64,000 bases of DNA from Henckelia pumila (GCF_033568475.1 NC_133123.1:154829753-154893752), one strand, 5' to 3'; counted from the stretch's first letter, positions 50,101-63,502 are shown. Numbers and translations: made by a program. Notes: generated by a model from the letters alone, not told the origin.

Positions 50101-52531
50101 GTACTGAATGGGCGATACATAAGCGTGCTCATATTCTTCTCTCCTTTGCATGGATTAGCAAATGCACAGCCATTTTCACTTAGAGAAGCCATAGTGAAAC
50201 CAAAATGATCAGTCATGGCAGGAACACGTGGACCACTGCTAGTATCGTGGAAATCTATCTGCAGTTAATCATGAAATAATTCCGTTAACAGACCTCACTC
50301 CAGTTAAAGCAAGTTTCATGCATCAATCTCTTCATCTTAAATCTTAAATATCTATTAAAGGAGATTCAGTTTATCAATCTTCCTTTTCGCTTCCTCAAAG
50401 TTCAGAGTACCTCTATATGTGAATACCCATCATGCTCCATTGTGGTAATACTTCCAAGCATATTGTAGCATAGAAAGTTTCTCTTTCCAGCCTTTGCAGG
50501 AGTAGCTCCTGGCTGAAAAGCTTCCTGCATTTTTGGCCCCACATTTGGTATTGCATGTCTTGACCCACTCTTCCCATTAGCAAGGTTATCTTTTTTACTA
50601 TGGTAGGACTTTTTACGAGATTCAAACTTTAGAATGGATCCAAACTCATCATCACTATCTTCTTTCCGTTCATCCTCAACTTTACGTTGAGGACGTAACC
50701 GTTTTCTGCTGGGCAGCAATGATTCACCGAAGCTATCTTCATTAAGATCACTTAAACTACCTGATGCACTAGGCTCTTCTTCCTCATCAAACAACAGAAA
50801 GCCATTTCCATTCTTTGAGTGCAATTCAGGAATATCCTCAGTTGGAGACTTCATTGGCGATGGTACGGCTGGCTCCCACACACCATACTTCCCCATAACA
50901 TCAATCACTGCAAGAGCATTCCCATGTGGCTTCCACGCCATACAAGATATGCACTCACTAAAATTCTGTCTATCAATGTCCTGCTTCTTATCAACATCCC
51001 AGATAAGAATCTGTTGGTCTAAACCAGAAGTAGCCAAATATTTTCCATTAGGTGACCAAGATAAGAAGCAAATAGGTTGTAGATGATCCCCTCGAAGAGA
51101 AAACAACCTCTCAGCAGTGTCTCTATCATACATTACAACATCATTTTTCAGACCTGGTACTGCTAACATTTCCCCATCAGGACTCCATGCAAGTATATTC
51201 ATTACTGAAACATCAGAACCATTATTAGGAGCTATAGCTTTCAGGACATGTAGGGTACTTCCAGACTGAAGTTCCCAGTAAATGACAGTCCCAATCGAAT
51301 CAAGTGAAGCCAAGTATTCATTCTTCGGATCAAAAGCTATGCTAGTGATAGATCCTTTATGTCCTTTGAGAACTCTAGCAATTGTTCCATCAATTGTATT
51401 CACAAGTTTGATGCCCTCATCATCACCAGCAGCAGCCAAAATAGTTCCAGATTTGTTAAAAGCAAGAGTACGAATGGGCAATGTGAATCTAGTGATGTTG
51501 GTCTCAAAATCTCCTCCTGCAGAAAACGATGATTATGAAGCATAAGCACACCGTTACCTTCCTAGTACATAAAGTTCCTGGATCTAAGTAAACAAATAGT
51601 ATCTTGAGAATACAAAGGCAAAGGAGAGACAAGGAAAACTATAGGGATCTGTTAACCCAGTTTTTTCCAGGAATGAGTTAATACAACCAGCTTTTTAACT
51701 AATTTGTTATAAAATATAAGGGCAACACTACATACACATTCCAGATTAACAGCAAGACCAAAGATTAAGCACCCTACGAGCATCTTGAAACTAAACCGGC
51801 AGGTTATCATGGTGCAATTTACAGATTTTTAAATTTCATTTTGCCGATTTAGTCACTTGCAATGGCCCTATATCTTGTCATCATTCGATAGTATATAGTA
51901 CTACATAATTTTCCATTGCAAAATTAATTCCTGTCCTGGATCTGGTATCTTCTCACAAGCACAAAAATACTGAAAATGCTTGAAAAATGAAGTATAAAAA
52001 ATATGCCGCCAGAACGTTGCAACAGTCAGCTTTAGTGGTGCAAATTCAAACACTGCAATCCAAACCTTTTAACAAACACATTTACAATTTTCCATAACGG
52101 AATTGTAGCAAAGAACTTTAAATTGGCAAACCTACATAATTATAAGCTTAAAAAGAAAAGAACTTTAAATTGGCAACCATCAAATTCAGACAAAAGACCT
52201 CCAAAAATCGTAATCCGGCTGCTCTTGTAGCAAACGAAGAAAAAATATTACCTGGAAATTTGTACAGCTTGACGGAATTGTCGAGAGAACCGGAAGCGAG
52301 GCAGGTAGAATTCGGACTGAGCGTCAAAACCGTGACACCCTCACGATGATTATTAAGAAACTTGGGCGGATTCGACGGCGAGACGGAATCGTGGATGCAG
52401 ATGGAGTTGTCGGCGGACGACGCCGTTACTAAGCGCTCGGCTTTGGAGTCCCAGAGAATGGAGCAGAAGGAGGACTCCCCATCTTCGCCATTCTTGTGGG
52501 CTTCTCGGAGCTTCATCGTCCGGATCTTCAT
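47132..52531 (-). CDS. EOL1: CTF4/AND-1/WDHD1 homologue (EOL1), replisome adaptor
   Basis: Ctf4/AND-1 couples CMG helicase to polymerase alpha. The plant form, ENHANCER OF LHP1, also helps maintain H3K27me3. Twelve exons on the minus strand: 52531-52252, 51516-50411, 50258-50082, 49930-49817, 49714-49610, 49194-49060, 48973-48918, 48841-48739, 48652-48536, 48289-48163, 47923-47793 and 47701-47132, giving 1006 residues in one frame. Residues 1 to about 300 are WD40 repeats (VTASSADNSICIHD, ATSGLDQQILIWDVDKK). An acidic-basic linker with SRKRLRPQRK follows. The SepB/Ctf4 propeller and helical region spans about 460-815. The tail (818-1006) holds two 40-residue repeats. Intron 9 uses a GC donor (CAG/GCAAGT). 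Two E2F-type sites lie upstream. A partial duplicate lies at 54.9-63.5 kb. Confidence 0.94.
47339..47578 (-). repeat. Two in-frame 120-bp tandem repeats in the EOL1 tail
   Basis: Codons for residues 859-898 and 899-938 are direct repeats sharing NVISPP, NTP and TRKQNVEGPA. The DNA copies share TCCACATTTTGTTTCCTTGT, so the duplication is fairly recent and keeps the reading frame. Confidence 0.85.
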
Positions 52532-53627
52532 CTTCTTTGCTTAGCTAGAATCTTGTCACTTCTCTAGGGTTTCATTGCAAGGGGGGAAATGGAGGTAAAG
52601 CAACAAATAGCAGAATTCATTGGCGGGAGAATTACCTTTGAAAGCTTTGGGCTATTCGCGGGAATTGAGTTCACCAACTACTTAGGGCGTGTTTGGCTGT
52701 CTTTCAAAATATTTATTTTTTTTATATAATTTTGTTATTCCTTTTTAATTTACAAATATAATATAAATTATCTTACTATTTAACTAAAATTAGTTAAATC
52801 TCTCCCCTTTAATATCTGAGTATTAAAAAAAATGTTTTCAAATTTCTATAATTATAATTATTTTCATCGAAACAATAAAATGATAAAATTACCATGAATA
52901 AATTTCAGATTCTAAAGTACAGTATAATATTAAAGTTATAATAATTAATTGTTTTCTGCAAATCTACAAAATAGTTCATAGATAATTAGTATGTCACATT
53001 GATGGTCAAGAATCTTTATTAATATTTATATTTATATTTATAAAACATATTCATTTAAAAACATAAATAAAATCTTGTATTCTAAAGAGTTGTCATTTAA
53101 TCGAGTTTAAATGTATTAAAACTTAAATCATATTGAATATCGATTCTGCGATTTTGAATTGAATGGAAGTGAACTTAATATTATATGAGGTTTTAATGTC
53201 AAATGGTTATTATTATCATTAAGTTTTATCTAATTAAATATTTGTGTATGTCATCTAATGTACAAGTTGCTACTTAATATCATTGTCTATTGACACTTCG
53301 AAAAATTTTAAAATATAAGAATAAATAATTGATTTTATAAAAAAAAACGTCGTCTTTAATCATGTAATCAACAACTAACAACTTTTTGTTCATACGATAG
53401 TTTGAAATTAATTAAGTGATTGTGTTTTGATTAGGCTAAGTTTATTTCTGTAGTAATTTTTGTGGATTACTTTGAAATTACTAAAATGGGAATAATTTGG
53501 ATTTAATTTTACCAAAAAAAAAAAAAAAATAGACAAGCTTTGTCAAAATGATATTACGTGTCATGAACTTTAATCAAAGTCAAGAGTTCATTCCATACGG
53601 ATAAAATAGACAAATAAATAAATCATA
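52532..53627. other. EOL1 promoter side and AT-rich intergenic
   Basis: The first 150 bp contain two E2F-type sites. Beyond that the DNA is AT-rich with poly-A near 53513-53530. No gene was recognised. Confidence 0.5.
52619..52661. promoter_or_regulatory. Two E2F-type sites upstream of EOL1
   Basis: ATTGGCGG (52619-52626) and ATTCGCGG (52654-52661) both match WTTSSCSS exactly. They lie 88 and 123 bp upstream of the start codon. DNA replication genes are classic E2F targets, so the pairing is functionally plausible. Confidence 0.6.
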
Positions 53628-54280
53628 CCATTTGATACTCTATGAGTGGGCTCATCATGTGCTTGAGTCCAATGAAAGCTCATAACCAAAGACTAAGGTC
53701 CGAATCTCATTCTAAGGGTAAGGCTAACCCATGAGGGAATTATGGAAGAAAGTGTATGTTGGCTTCTAAGGGGTGAAGGAGAGCCCCATCAAGTTGGACA
53801 TTAGACATGAGGTCTCTAAGGTAAGTCAAAGGCTTAAGATAATTTGGAATGGAGATGTGAAAGAGTGTATGAAGAGCATAGAAAAAGGAAGTGGAAGAGA
53901 GGCTCACCTAGGGTGGGCGACCCCAAAGGCGGGCGCCCCCTAAGGCGGGCGACCCCTAGGGTGGACGAGCTCTAGGGTGGTAAGCTGCGAGCTTTGAAGA
54001 AGAGGCGCATGAACTACATGCTCGTGGTCCCCTACTTAGCCTCCTATAAATACAGATTTGCTCTTTCCATTTGCAATTAATTCACTTTCATTTTGAGGGG
54101 CTCTCAAGCTCCTCTTTCTCTTATTCGTTTACGTCTCTGACTTGAGCGTCGAGGGGCTATGCCGGGACACCCTCTCGGCCCCCTCTAACATTATTTGTTT
54201 GATTTCAGGTTCATCTCTAGACTTGAAGCTTTGGGCTTGAGTGAGATCTGGACAATCAAATTTTAGTGTGTATCACCATT
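53628..54280 (+). mobile_element. Solo LTR (Ty3/gypsy, Tat/Retand-like) with 5-bp target duplication
   Basis: A 643-bp LTR at 53633-54275 begins TGATAC and ends GTATCA, a perfect 6-bp inverted terminus. It is flanked by CCATT on both sides (53628-53632 and 54276-54280). CCTATAAATACAG near 54042 is a TATA box. GACTTGAGCGTCGAGGGGCT and CGGGACACCC recall Tat/Retand-type LTRs. No internal part remains, as expected after LTR-LTR recombination. Confidence 0.82.
53903..53980 (+). repeat. GC-rich minisatellite inside the solo LTR
   Basis: About four units of 17-19 bp around GGCGGGCGACCCCTAAG and GGTGGGCGACCCC, the most GC-rich stretch of the surrounding 2 kb. Confidence 0.7.
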
Positions 54281-54379
54281 CAATTCGATTTTTGATCGCT
54301 TCGTATTTATTCAATTACTATTCTATGTCACTTTAATTTTTCAGTGTAATTGTGGAAACAAAACATACTGAGAAAGTAC

Positions 54380-54644
54380 GGGCTAATTGCATTCACACTC
54401 CCTGTGAAAAGTTTAAAAGGCATAAAATACCCTGTGTAAAATTAATAGCATGTTAGACCATATGTTTTAAAAAAATTAGCATAAAAACCCCTATGAGAGG
54501 GTATAAATGTGCCCGAGTTTGTATAACATAAGGGTGAAATGTGCTACATTTTAAAAAACTAAGGGATGTATTAGCCTATTAATATTTCTTAGGGGGTTTT
54601 ATGATTTTTAAACTTTTAACAGTGGAGATTAATGCAATTAGCCC
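54380..54644. mobile_element. Hairpin MITE with termini GGGCTAATTGCATT
   Basis: A 265-bp element whose ends, GGGCTAATTGCATTCACACT and the complement of ATTAATGCAATTAGCCC, pair over about 75 bp. Pairing goes through AAAAGTTTAAAA and CATAAAA blocks. The flanks (GAAAGTA and GAAAAAGTA) are partly alike. It has no coding capacity. Confidence 0.75.
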
Positions 54645-57601
54645 GAAAAAGTAAAGACAAAGTTGTCGGAAACAATGAGAAAAAAAAATTATATGCTAAA
54701 GTTAAATATAAAATTGATTTTAGCATAAATAATTTCAATTATTATTTATATTTTTTTACATGTAAATTATTATCCAATCTATCAGCACATGTAAATAAGA
54801 AAATTAAACTAACGTGACACAACTGAATGAGTAGAATATTGATTTGAGTTTCTTCTCAACGATGAAAATAAATTCGAAATCATCGATTTCAAAGAACTCA
54901 ATCCAGATGCGATCGTGCTGATCTCTGGTGCAGCTAAGAACTTAGAAGATGCAGCATTATTGATTCTGATAGAACCTTCACGGTTGGATTTGATGTGAGG
55001 GAGGACTGTGTTTCCAATGGCTTCTTTAAGCAGTTTTTCCTACAACAATTGCAAAATTTTGAGAATGTTCAAAGTAAGCGAGAGGCATATCACATAGCCA
55101 CCAGCAAGAACTCGAGTTGGGGTCTCACCACGAGCATGTTGCGGAATCGATCAGCCAGATTCGGCAGTTTTAATGCTGTCACAATCTCTATGGCATCTCC
55201 TACTGATTTTTCTAGTGAAAGAAGTTTCACAAGTTCCGTTGCTCTTACGAGTTTGTCGCCTGAAACAAGTACAAAACACCATGAACACAATGGAAAAAGG
55301 ATATGAATCCATCAAGATTGCTGCATACTCTTCAATCAGTGTATGCTAGTGAAAAAAACTGATCACCATTGCAACAGGACACGATGAGCCTCAAGATGCA
55401 TGTATCTAAGGAAGTTTCCAGATCGAAAGCCTCGTCTTCAAGAGACGTTGTATCATGGCCGAGAAATCCCATATCTTCTATGTTTTTCTTTATCTGTGGA
55501 AATATCATCGTTGATGATCAGCAATCACACAATAATCGGATTCCAGAAGAAAGCACACGGATGGAAATGAAGTGAATCCATCTATTCGCTGTCTAATTAA
55601 CATTTATACTATTCATAGTCTGGTTATCTGATATAGCATTGGCAATATAGCCGAACCATTTGCTGATATTAAAATATCTTATGCTGATGATGCTATAAAA
55701 CAACACAAAGCACCACCGAAATAGTGCAGTGCAAACTTGCCTGGGAGAGAAGCATTTTGTACATCATAAAGTCATTCTCGAGGTTATCTGCGCCCAGTCC
55801 AGAAGAAGCGAGAGGAAATGACAAGTCTAGCAAGGTAAGGACTGGCTTGGGAGTGCACTGAAAAAGACGATAATGGAATGATATAATTCTTTGTAGTTAA
55901 GATGCTGACTTAGTAAGGCTGCAGTTTATGAATAATCATAATACCTGAGGGAAGGATTCAGGAGACTTGCAAACAACGCAAAATAACTTTCTTGTGTTCA
56001 GTCCAACGACCCAATAATTTTCCCCAGGCTTGTTTAATTTGCTGGCACTGATAATTGCAAGTTTTATACCTAGGGATCAAAATTTCCGACAAAAAGAGTG
56101 CGCTTTAAAAATATTAGTACCTGAAGAGTGGGAGCCAACTACCCCCATATAGATTTGTGTACACCCTCAAGACACCCTACATTTATTTTTGCTTTCAACA
56201 CTCAGATGAATTTATATATTTAAAAAAAAAAAAAAAAAAAAACTAACAAAGTCATGCATCCGAGGTCAGAGATCTGCACCTTGGAATCAAACGAACTAAG
56301 TTGGCCATCATCACTAAAACCGAACCATTTTAAACATGACCCGGGAGTCAATGGAAGTCTTCCTCTTAGAGGCCGTGTCCCATTCTGAATGTCGAACACT
56401 TTAAATTCAAACATCTGCAAGAAGAAACGTTTTAAGTTTAGAACCAGTTGACCTTCTTTGGAACATATTTCCAACTTCATAACATAATTCATGAGCGAAA
56501 TAGGCCTAGTCTCAGCAATAATAATAATAATAACAACTAAAAGTGCAATGAGGATGTCGGATATCCTGGGTAGATTGTCTAAAGGCCACCAAGGACAGGA
56601 ATACAGGATTTCGACATCAAATCCAAGATTTCAATAACTTCTCACTTTTCTTTTGTATTTTGATCTGTAAGATCTTACGATCGATCAATCCCACGATCCC
56701 ATAATCCAGGTTTAGGATCATACATACTGCAACTCTTGGCAGGATCCATGTCTTTTGAGTGGAGTTAGAAATCATTTATCAAAATTACATATGAAATTAC
56801 CTTCAGCTTCCAGACACAAAAGTATGCCAGCTTGAGAACTATTAATCGAACAAAAAAATAAACTCAAACTCGAGAAAATAGAACGACATATCATCTTGTG
56901 TTTTATTCTAGACAATCATCAAAAGAATATATTTGTGGTACCGGCTCGTCTGAAGGTAGCGAAGGGGAAATGTGCATGACAACCGCGAGCTCATCCTTGA
57001 AGCCCGCTGCTGTAACCACTGGTCCCTCAAGAGAGAGTATATACCTCTAACAAGTGAAATTAAGATGTCAGATTATTCAAGTGAAACTGGCAACAAGAAA
57101 AATCTAGTATTAAAGCGTCCATTGAATTATTTGCAAGTACAATGTCGGACTGATCAACGAAATTCAGAAACTAGTGATAACATTTTTCAGACCTGCAAAC
57201 CACCATGAGTGAAGATACGGAGAAGATTAATGCTGGTTACAGCAGCAACCCATGAATCTCCTAATGCAACTACTCTAACTTCTTCCCCTTCAAATCGCAT
57301 AGACCACTAAATTTGCACAGAGAGATTAACGTCGGCTATGGTTGACTAGACATTAATTTTGTCAAATCACAAGACCAGGGAAGTAAATTAGACCATCTAT
57401 GATCCTGGTTGCCATGGAGACTATAATGCATAATAGGATTTTGTTTAAGAGGGCTAACCTCACTATTATTATCCCAGGTACTGAATGGGTGATACATAAG
57501 CGTGCTCGTATTATTCTCTCCTTTGCATGGATTAGCAAATGCACAGCCATTTTCACTCAGTGAGGCCATTGTGAAACCAAAATAGTCATTTATAGCAGGA
57601 A

Positions 57602-57827
57602 TGCAGTATTTAATTATTTTAATGAACTGAATATTTTGACTTTTGTGGCTTAGAATAGTAGTCAAAGTCATAGATAGTATTTTATTTTATTATCCACTAG
57701 ATAAAATGTATAGCTTTTTTTGTACGTGTAATTTTTCCTCCATCTTTGAATGAAATACTCTGCCTGCAAAAGTTCTTCTCTGCTCAAGCTTATTTTTCAG
57801 CCCATTTTTATTCTTCAAAACTCAACA
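57602..57827 (+). repeat. 5' LTR of the copia element
   Basis: 226 bp, TGCAGTATTT...CTCAACA, followed by the primer-binding site. Confidence 0.95.
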
Positions 57828-60800
57828 TTTGGTATCAGAGCCAGCTTAAAAAATCTGGTTTCTTGAGCAAAAATCATGGCAAACCCAAGCAATTTACAGC
57901 AGGTTGCTCTTCCAATTTTTGGGGGAGAAAACTATGAGTTTTGGTGCAAGAAGATGAAGACTCTGCTCATATTTTTAGATTTGTGTGATCTTGTTCAAGA
58001 TGGTTACAATGATGAAGAATCGGAAGAACTTACAGTAGTTCAAATAAAGGAGCTAAAGAAATCAAAACAAAGAGATGCGGCTGCTTTGTCAAAAATCCAA
58101 CAAGCTGTAGCAGATTCGATTTTTCCAAGAATCATGATAGCTGAAAAATCAAAAGAAGTATGAGACATTCTTCAAAAGAAATTTGGAGGAGATGAGAAGG
58201 TATGAAGCATTAAACTTCTAAATTTTAGAAGAGAGTTAGAAAATTTGAAAATGAAGGAGAAAGAAAGCTTGGATGTGTTTCATTCAAAGTTTGTGGAGTT
58301 ATTTAACCAAATGAAAACTTATGGTGAAGAAATCTCAAATCAAAGAATGATGAGAAAATTTTAAATTGTCTTCCGGAGAGATTTAATCCGATAGTGGCTG
58401 TTATTGAGCAAACAAAGGATATTTAAAAAATGAACATTCATGAGTTGATTGGAGCATTAAAATGTTATGAAGAAAGGTTGGTTAGACAATCTGAAAAATC
58501 TGTTGAGAGTGCATTTCAATCAAAATTAAATATGAATGTTAAAAGCAGTGGAGAGTCATCTTCAAGTGGTGAACAAAATAAAGGACAATCATTTCGAGGT
58601 GGAAGATTTGGTAGAGCAAGAGGAAGAGAAAGAGGAAGAAACTTTAGAGGAAGAGGCAGAGGTTTCTATCATAGAAACCAAAATGAAAATGAAAGGAAAT
58701 GCACACATTGTGAAAGAACAAGCCATGAATACAAGGATTGTTGGTCCAAGGACAAGCCTAAATGTCGCACTTGTCATAAGATTGGTCATGTACAAAAAGA
58801 TTGTACTGAAAATAATCAGCAACAAGCCAATTTTTCGAAAGAAAAAGGAGAAGAAAATATGTTCTATGCTTGTCATCTTGCTGCCGAGAAAAAGAATAAT
58901 GTTTGGTATATTGACAGTGGTTGTAGTAATCACATGACGGGTGATAAATCGATATTTTTGAGCATTGATTCAGCTGTAAATTCTGAAGTAAAAATGGGAA
59001 ATGGTGCTCTTGTTTCAGCACAAGGAAAAGGAACAATTTGTGTTGAAACAAAGGAAGGAAATAAATACATTCATGATGTGTTGCTTGTGCCGGATTTGGA
59101 GCAAAATTTGTTGAGTGTTGGACAGCTTGCTCAAAATGGATATGAAGTTCACTTTGAAGGGAATTATTGCACCATATTTGACAAGAATGTATCTAAACAA
59201 ATTTTGGCAAAGATACAAATGGAGAAGAACAGAAGTTTTCCACTTATTTTCAAGTATGCAGGAATTATGGCAATGAGAGCTCAAATGATGAATGATTCTT
59301 GGTTATGGCATTGGAGATTTGGCCACTTGAATTTTCAAAGTCTCAAGATGTTACACAATAAAAATATGGTACATGGACTTCCAAAAATTGAAGAAATTCA
59401 GCATGTTTGTGAAGGTTGTGCTCTTGGAAAGCATCATAAACAATCTTTTCCTAAAAGTGGAGCATGGAGAGCAAAGAGGCCTCTAGAACTTGTGCATTCA
59501 GATGTGTGCAGACCTATGTCGACACTCTCTCATGGAAATAACAGGTATTTCATCCTTTTCATTGATGATTTTACCCGCATGACTTGGATATATTTCATGA
59601 GAGCCAAATATGAGGTGTTTAACATTTTTCGGAAGTTCAAAAATTTCATTGAAAAACAAAGTGGATATGCCATTAAAGTTCTAAGGACAGATAATGGAAA
59701 AGAGTATAATTCTAATGAATTTGATAAGTTTTGTGATGAAGAAGGTGTTGCAAGACAGCTTACTGTCCCATACACCCCACAACAAAATGGTGTATCGGAA
59801 AGAAAAAATCAAACCGTGATGGAAATTGCAAAATCAATGTTACATGCTAAAGGTTTGCCTAAAACTTTTTGGGCTGAAGCGGTATACACGGCTGTTTATG
59901 TGTTAAATAGATGTCCAACAAAAGCTTTGATGGACAAAACACCTCTTGAAGCATGGAGTGGCAAAAAGCCATCGGTGAAGCACTTGAAAATTTTTGGATC
60001 AGTTTGTTATGCACAGATTCCAAAAGAGAAGAGACAAAAACTTGATGAAACTAGTGTGAAATGTATTTTTGTTGGTTATAGCAGCATGTCGAAGGGTTAT
60101 CGCCTCTATAATCTGAAAAATGGAAATATAATAAGCAACATAGATGTCATATTTGATGAGAATTCAGTTTGGAATTGGGATAAGAATGAGGTTGAGAAAG
60201 GTGCTGCATTTTCTCTTAATGACCAACAAAATTCAGCAAGAGAAGTTGATGAAAATGATGAATTCATTCCACAGGCAGAAACAGATTTTCCATCCTCTAG
60301 TGACTCATCTTCAAGTTCAAGTTCTTCTTCATCAAGTCCCAATACACCAAAGATGAGAAACTTAAATGATGTTTATGCAAGGTGTAATTTCTGCACGATT
60401 GAACCAGAAAATTTTGATGAAGCAATCAAACAAGATACTTGGAAAAAGGCAATGGAAAAAGAAATATGTGTCATTGAGAAGAATAAGACATGGGAATTAG
60501 TTGAAAGACCGAACCATAAAGAAGTTGTTGGTGTGAAGTGGATTTATAAGGTGAAATTCAATGAGGATGGTTCTTTTCAAAGAAACAAGGCAAGACTTGT
60601 AGCCAAAGGCTACACTCAACAATATGGAGTTGATTTTCAAGAAACTTTTGCACCGGTTTCTCGTTTGGATACAATTCGAATGCTTATTGCATTGGCAGCC
60701 CAACAAGGATGGAAATTGCATCAACTTGATATAAAATCAGCCTTTTTAAATGGAGAATTGATTGAAGAGATTTTTGTGGAACAACCTCAAGGATTTGTGG

Positions 60801-61942
60801 TGAAAGGAAGAGAAGATGAAGTATACCGATTGAAAAAAGCTTTATACGGACTCAAACAAGCTCCAAGAGCTTGGTACATCCAAATTGATTCATATTTCAA
60901 CCATCAAGGTTTCAAGAAAAGCAAAAGTGAGCCTACCTTGTACGTGAAAACTCAAGGTAAATTGATACTTGTTGTTGCCTTATATGTCGATGATTTATTG
61001 TTTTGTGGTAATGATGAGAATATGATCTTTGAGTTCAAAAATGTGATGATGAGAAAATATGAAATGAGTGACATGGGGTTGCTTCATCATTTTTTGGGTA
61101 TGGAAATTTATCAAGAAAATGATGGTGTGTTCATTTGCCAAAAGAAATATGCTGAAAATATTTTAAAGAAGTTTGGCATGTGTGATTGCAATCCAACTAC
61201 CATTCCAATGGTAGTGAATGAGAAACTAAAAAAAGAAGATGGTGAGAAAAAGGTTGATACTACTTTGTTTAGAAGTTTGGTTGGAAAGTTGTTGTATCTA
61301 ACTGCCACGAGACCGGATATCATGTTTGCCACAAGTTTGTTGTCGAGATTTATGAATAATCCTAGTCAAGCACACCTTGGAGCTGGAAAAAGGGTGCTGA
61401 GATATATTAGAGGAACAACCAACTTTGGTGTTAAATATTGGAGAGGTTGCAAATTGAAGTTAGAAGGATATTGTGATAGTGATTGGGCTGGATGCTTGAA
61501 TGATATGAAGAGTTCTTCAGGTTATGTTTTTTCTCTTGGCTCAAGTGTGTTTTCTTGGGCATCAAAAAAACAACAAACGGTTGCTCAATCTTCTGCCGAA
61601 GCTGAATATGTTTCAGCTGCTATTGCAACTTCTCAAATCATTTGGTTGAGAAAAATTCTTGAAGATATTGAAATGAAACAAGAAGTTGCCACCGAACTAT
61701 TTTGTGACAACAAATCTGCAATTGCAATGGGGAAGAATCCAGTTTTTCACAGTCGAACAAGGCATATATCTATCAAGTATCATTTCATTCGAGAAGCAAT
61801 TGAAGATGATGAAGTTCAGCTCACTTATTGCAGGTCTGAAGATCAACTTGCAGACATTCTAACCAAAGCTCTTCCCAAAGACAAGTTTCTGAAAATGAGA
61901 AAGCTTCTTGGAGTTGTAGATCAGTACATTAAGGGGGAGAAA

Positions 61943-62168
61943 TGTAGTATTTAATTATTTTAATGTACTGAATATTTTGACTTTTGTGGCTTAGAATAGT
62001 AGTCAAAGTTATAGATAGTATTTTATTTTACTATCCACTAGATAAAATGTATAGCTTCTTTTGTACGTGTAATTTTTCCTCCATCTTTGAATGAAATACT
62101 CTGCCTGCAAAATTTCTTCTCTGCTCAAGCTTATTTTTCAGCCCATTTTTATTCTTCAAAACTCAACA
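61943..62168 (+). repeat. 3' LTR of the copia element
   Basis: 226 bp, TGTAGTATTT...CTCAACA, preceded by a purine tract and followed by the AGGAA target copy. Confidence 0.95.
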
Positions 62169-63502
62169 AGGAACACTTGGACCTCTGCTAGTATCATGGA
62201 AATCTATCTGCAGGTAATCATGAAATATATCTGTTAACAAAACTCACTCCAGTTAAAGCAAGTCCCATGCATTGATCTCTCAATCTTATCTTAAATCTTA
62301 AATATCTATAAAAGGAGATTCAGATTATCATTATTCCTTTTTGCTTCCCTAAAGTTTAGAAGAGTAGCAGGACACCTCTATACGTGAATAGCCATCATGA
62401 TCCGTTGTGGTAATACTTCCAAGCATATTGTAGCACAGAAAGCTTCTCTTTCCAGCATTTGCAGGAGTAGCTCCAGGCTGAAAAGCTTCTTGCATTTTCG
62501 GCACCACATTTTTTGACCCACTCTTCCCATTAGCAAGATTATCTTTTTTACAATGTTAGGACTTTTCAAGAGATTTAAACTTTAGAATGTAATCCAACTC
62601 ATCATTATTTTCTTTTTTCCATTCATCCTCATTTTTACGTAGTGGACGTAACCTTTTTCTGCGGAGTGGCACTGGTTCACCAAAACTATCTTCATTAAGA
62701 TCACCTGACTCTTCTTCCTCGCCAAACGGAAAGTCAATTGGAAAATACAATCCAGGAACATCTTCAGTTGAAGATTTCGTAGGCGATTGTGCAGCTGACT
62801 CCCACACACCATACTTCCCCACAACATCAATAACTGCAAGAGCTTTGCCATATGGCTTCCATGCCATACAAGATATGCACTCACTAAATTTCTGCCTACC
62901 AATTACCCGCCTCTTATCAACATCCCAGATAAGAATCTGTTGGTCTAAACCAGAAGTAGCTAAATATTTTCCATCAGGTGACCAAGATAAGTAACAAATA
63001 GGTTGTGGATGATCACCCCGAAGAGAAAACAACCTCTCAGCAGTGTCCCTATCATACATTACAACATCGTTTTTCAAACCTGGTACTGCTAGCATTTTCC
63101 CATCAGGACTCCAGGCAAGTATATTCTTTGCTGAAATATCGGAACCATGATTAGGAGCTATAGCTTTGAGGACTTTACGCATACACCCAAGCACAAGATT
63201 CCAGTAAATGAGTGTCCCAGTCGAATCGAGTGAAGCGAAGTAATCATTCTCAGGATTAAAAGCCATGCTAGTGATAGATCCCTCATGTCCTTTGAGAACT
63301 CTGTTAATCCTTCCATCGAATGTATCCATCCACAAGTTTGATGCCCTCGTCATCACCAGCAACAGCCAAAAACCATCCTCTGTTATTGAACGCAAGAACA
63401 CAAACAGGCGATTTGAGTGTAATGATGTTGGTCTTAAAATCTCCACCTGCAGAAAGATGATTATGTAGCATAAGCACCCCGTTACCTTCCTAGTAGGTAA
63501 AG

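Larger units (their letters stand above)
57597..62173 (+). mobile_element. Ty1/copia retrotransposon, nearly whole, inserted in the EOL1 pseudogene
   Basis: LTR element at 57602-62168 with 5-bp target duplication AGGAA (57597-57601 and 62169-62173). The 226-bp LTRs differ at six positions by hand count (about 2.7%), an age of roughly 1-2 million years. A tRNA-iMet primer-binding site (TGGTATCAGAGCC) follows the 5' LTR, and a GGGGGAGAAA tract precedes the 3' LTR. Parts in order: gag with two CCHC knuckles (about 57.9-58.8 kb), protease with DSGCSNHM (about 58.9 kb), integrase (about 59.3-60.0 kb), reverse transcriptase (about 60.4-61.2 kb) and RNase H (about 61.4-61.9 kb). Integrase before RT defines copia. 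The pol part looks open throughout. The gag part has about two or three breaks, so the element is probably not autonomous. Confidence 0.95.
54915..63502 (-). pseudogene. Partial duplicate of EOL1, disrupted
   Basis: An intron-retaining copy of EOL1 exons 2-12. Matching segments are 63446-62376 (exon 2), 62207-62174 plus 57601-57459 (exon 3, split by a copia insertion), 57306-57193, 57046-56942, 56414-56280, 56176-56121, 56047-55945, 55857-55741, 55493-55367, 55259-55129 and 55039 to about 54915. Exons 3-11 have exactly the parental lengths (177, 114, 105, 135, 56, 103, 117, 127 and 131 bp), and the GC donor of intron 9 is kept. Exon 2 is 35 bp shorter, with a 4-base insertion near 63320 that shifts the frame and an in-frame stop near 62555. 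The last exon loses parental homology about 120 bp in. Exon 1 is not in the window. Homology continues to 63502, where another LTR starts. It is a pseudogene, though a short transcript from exons 4-12 cannot be excluded. Confidence 0.9.
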
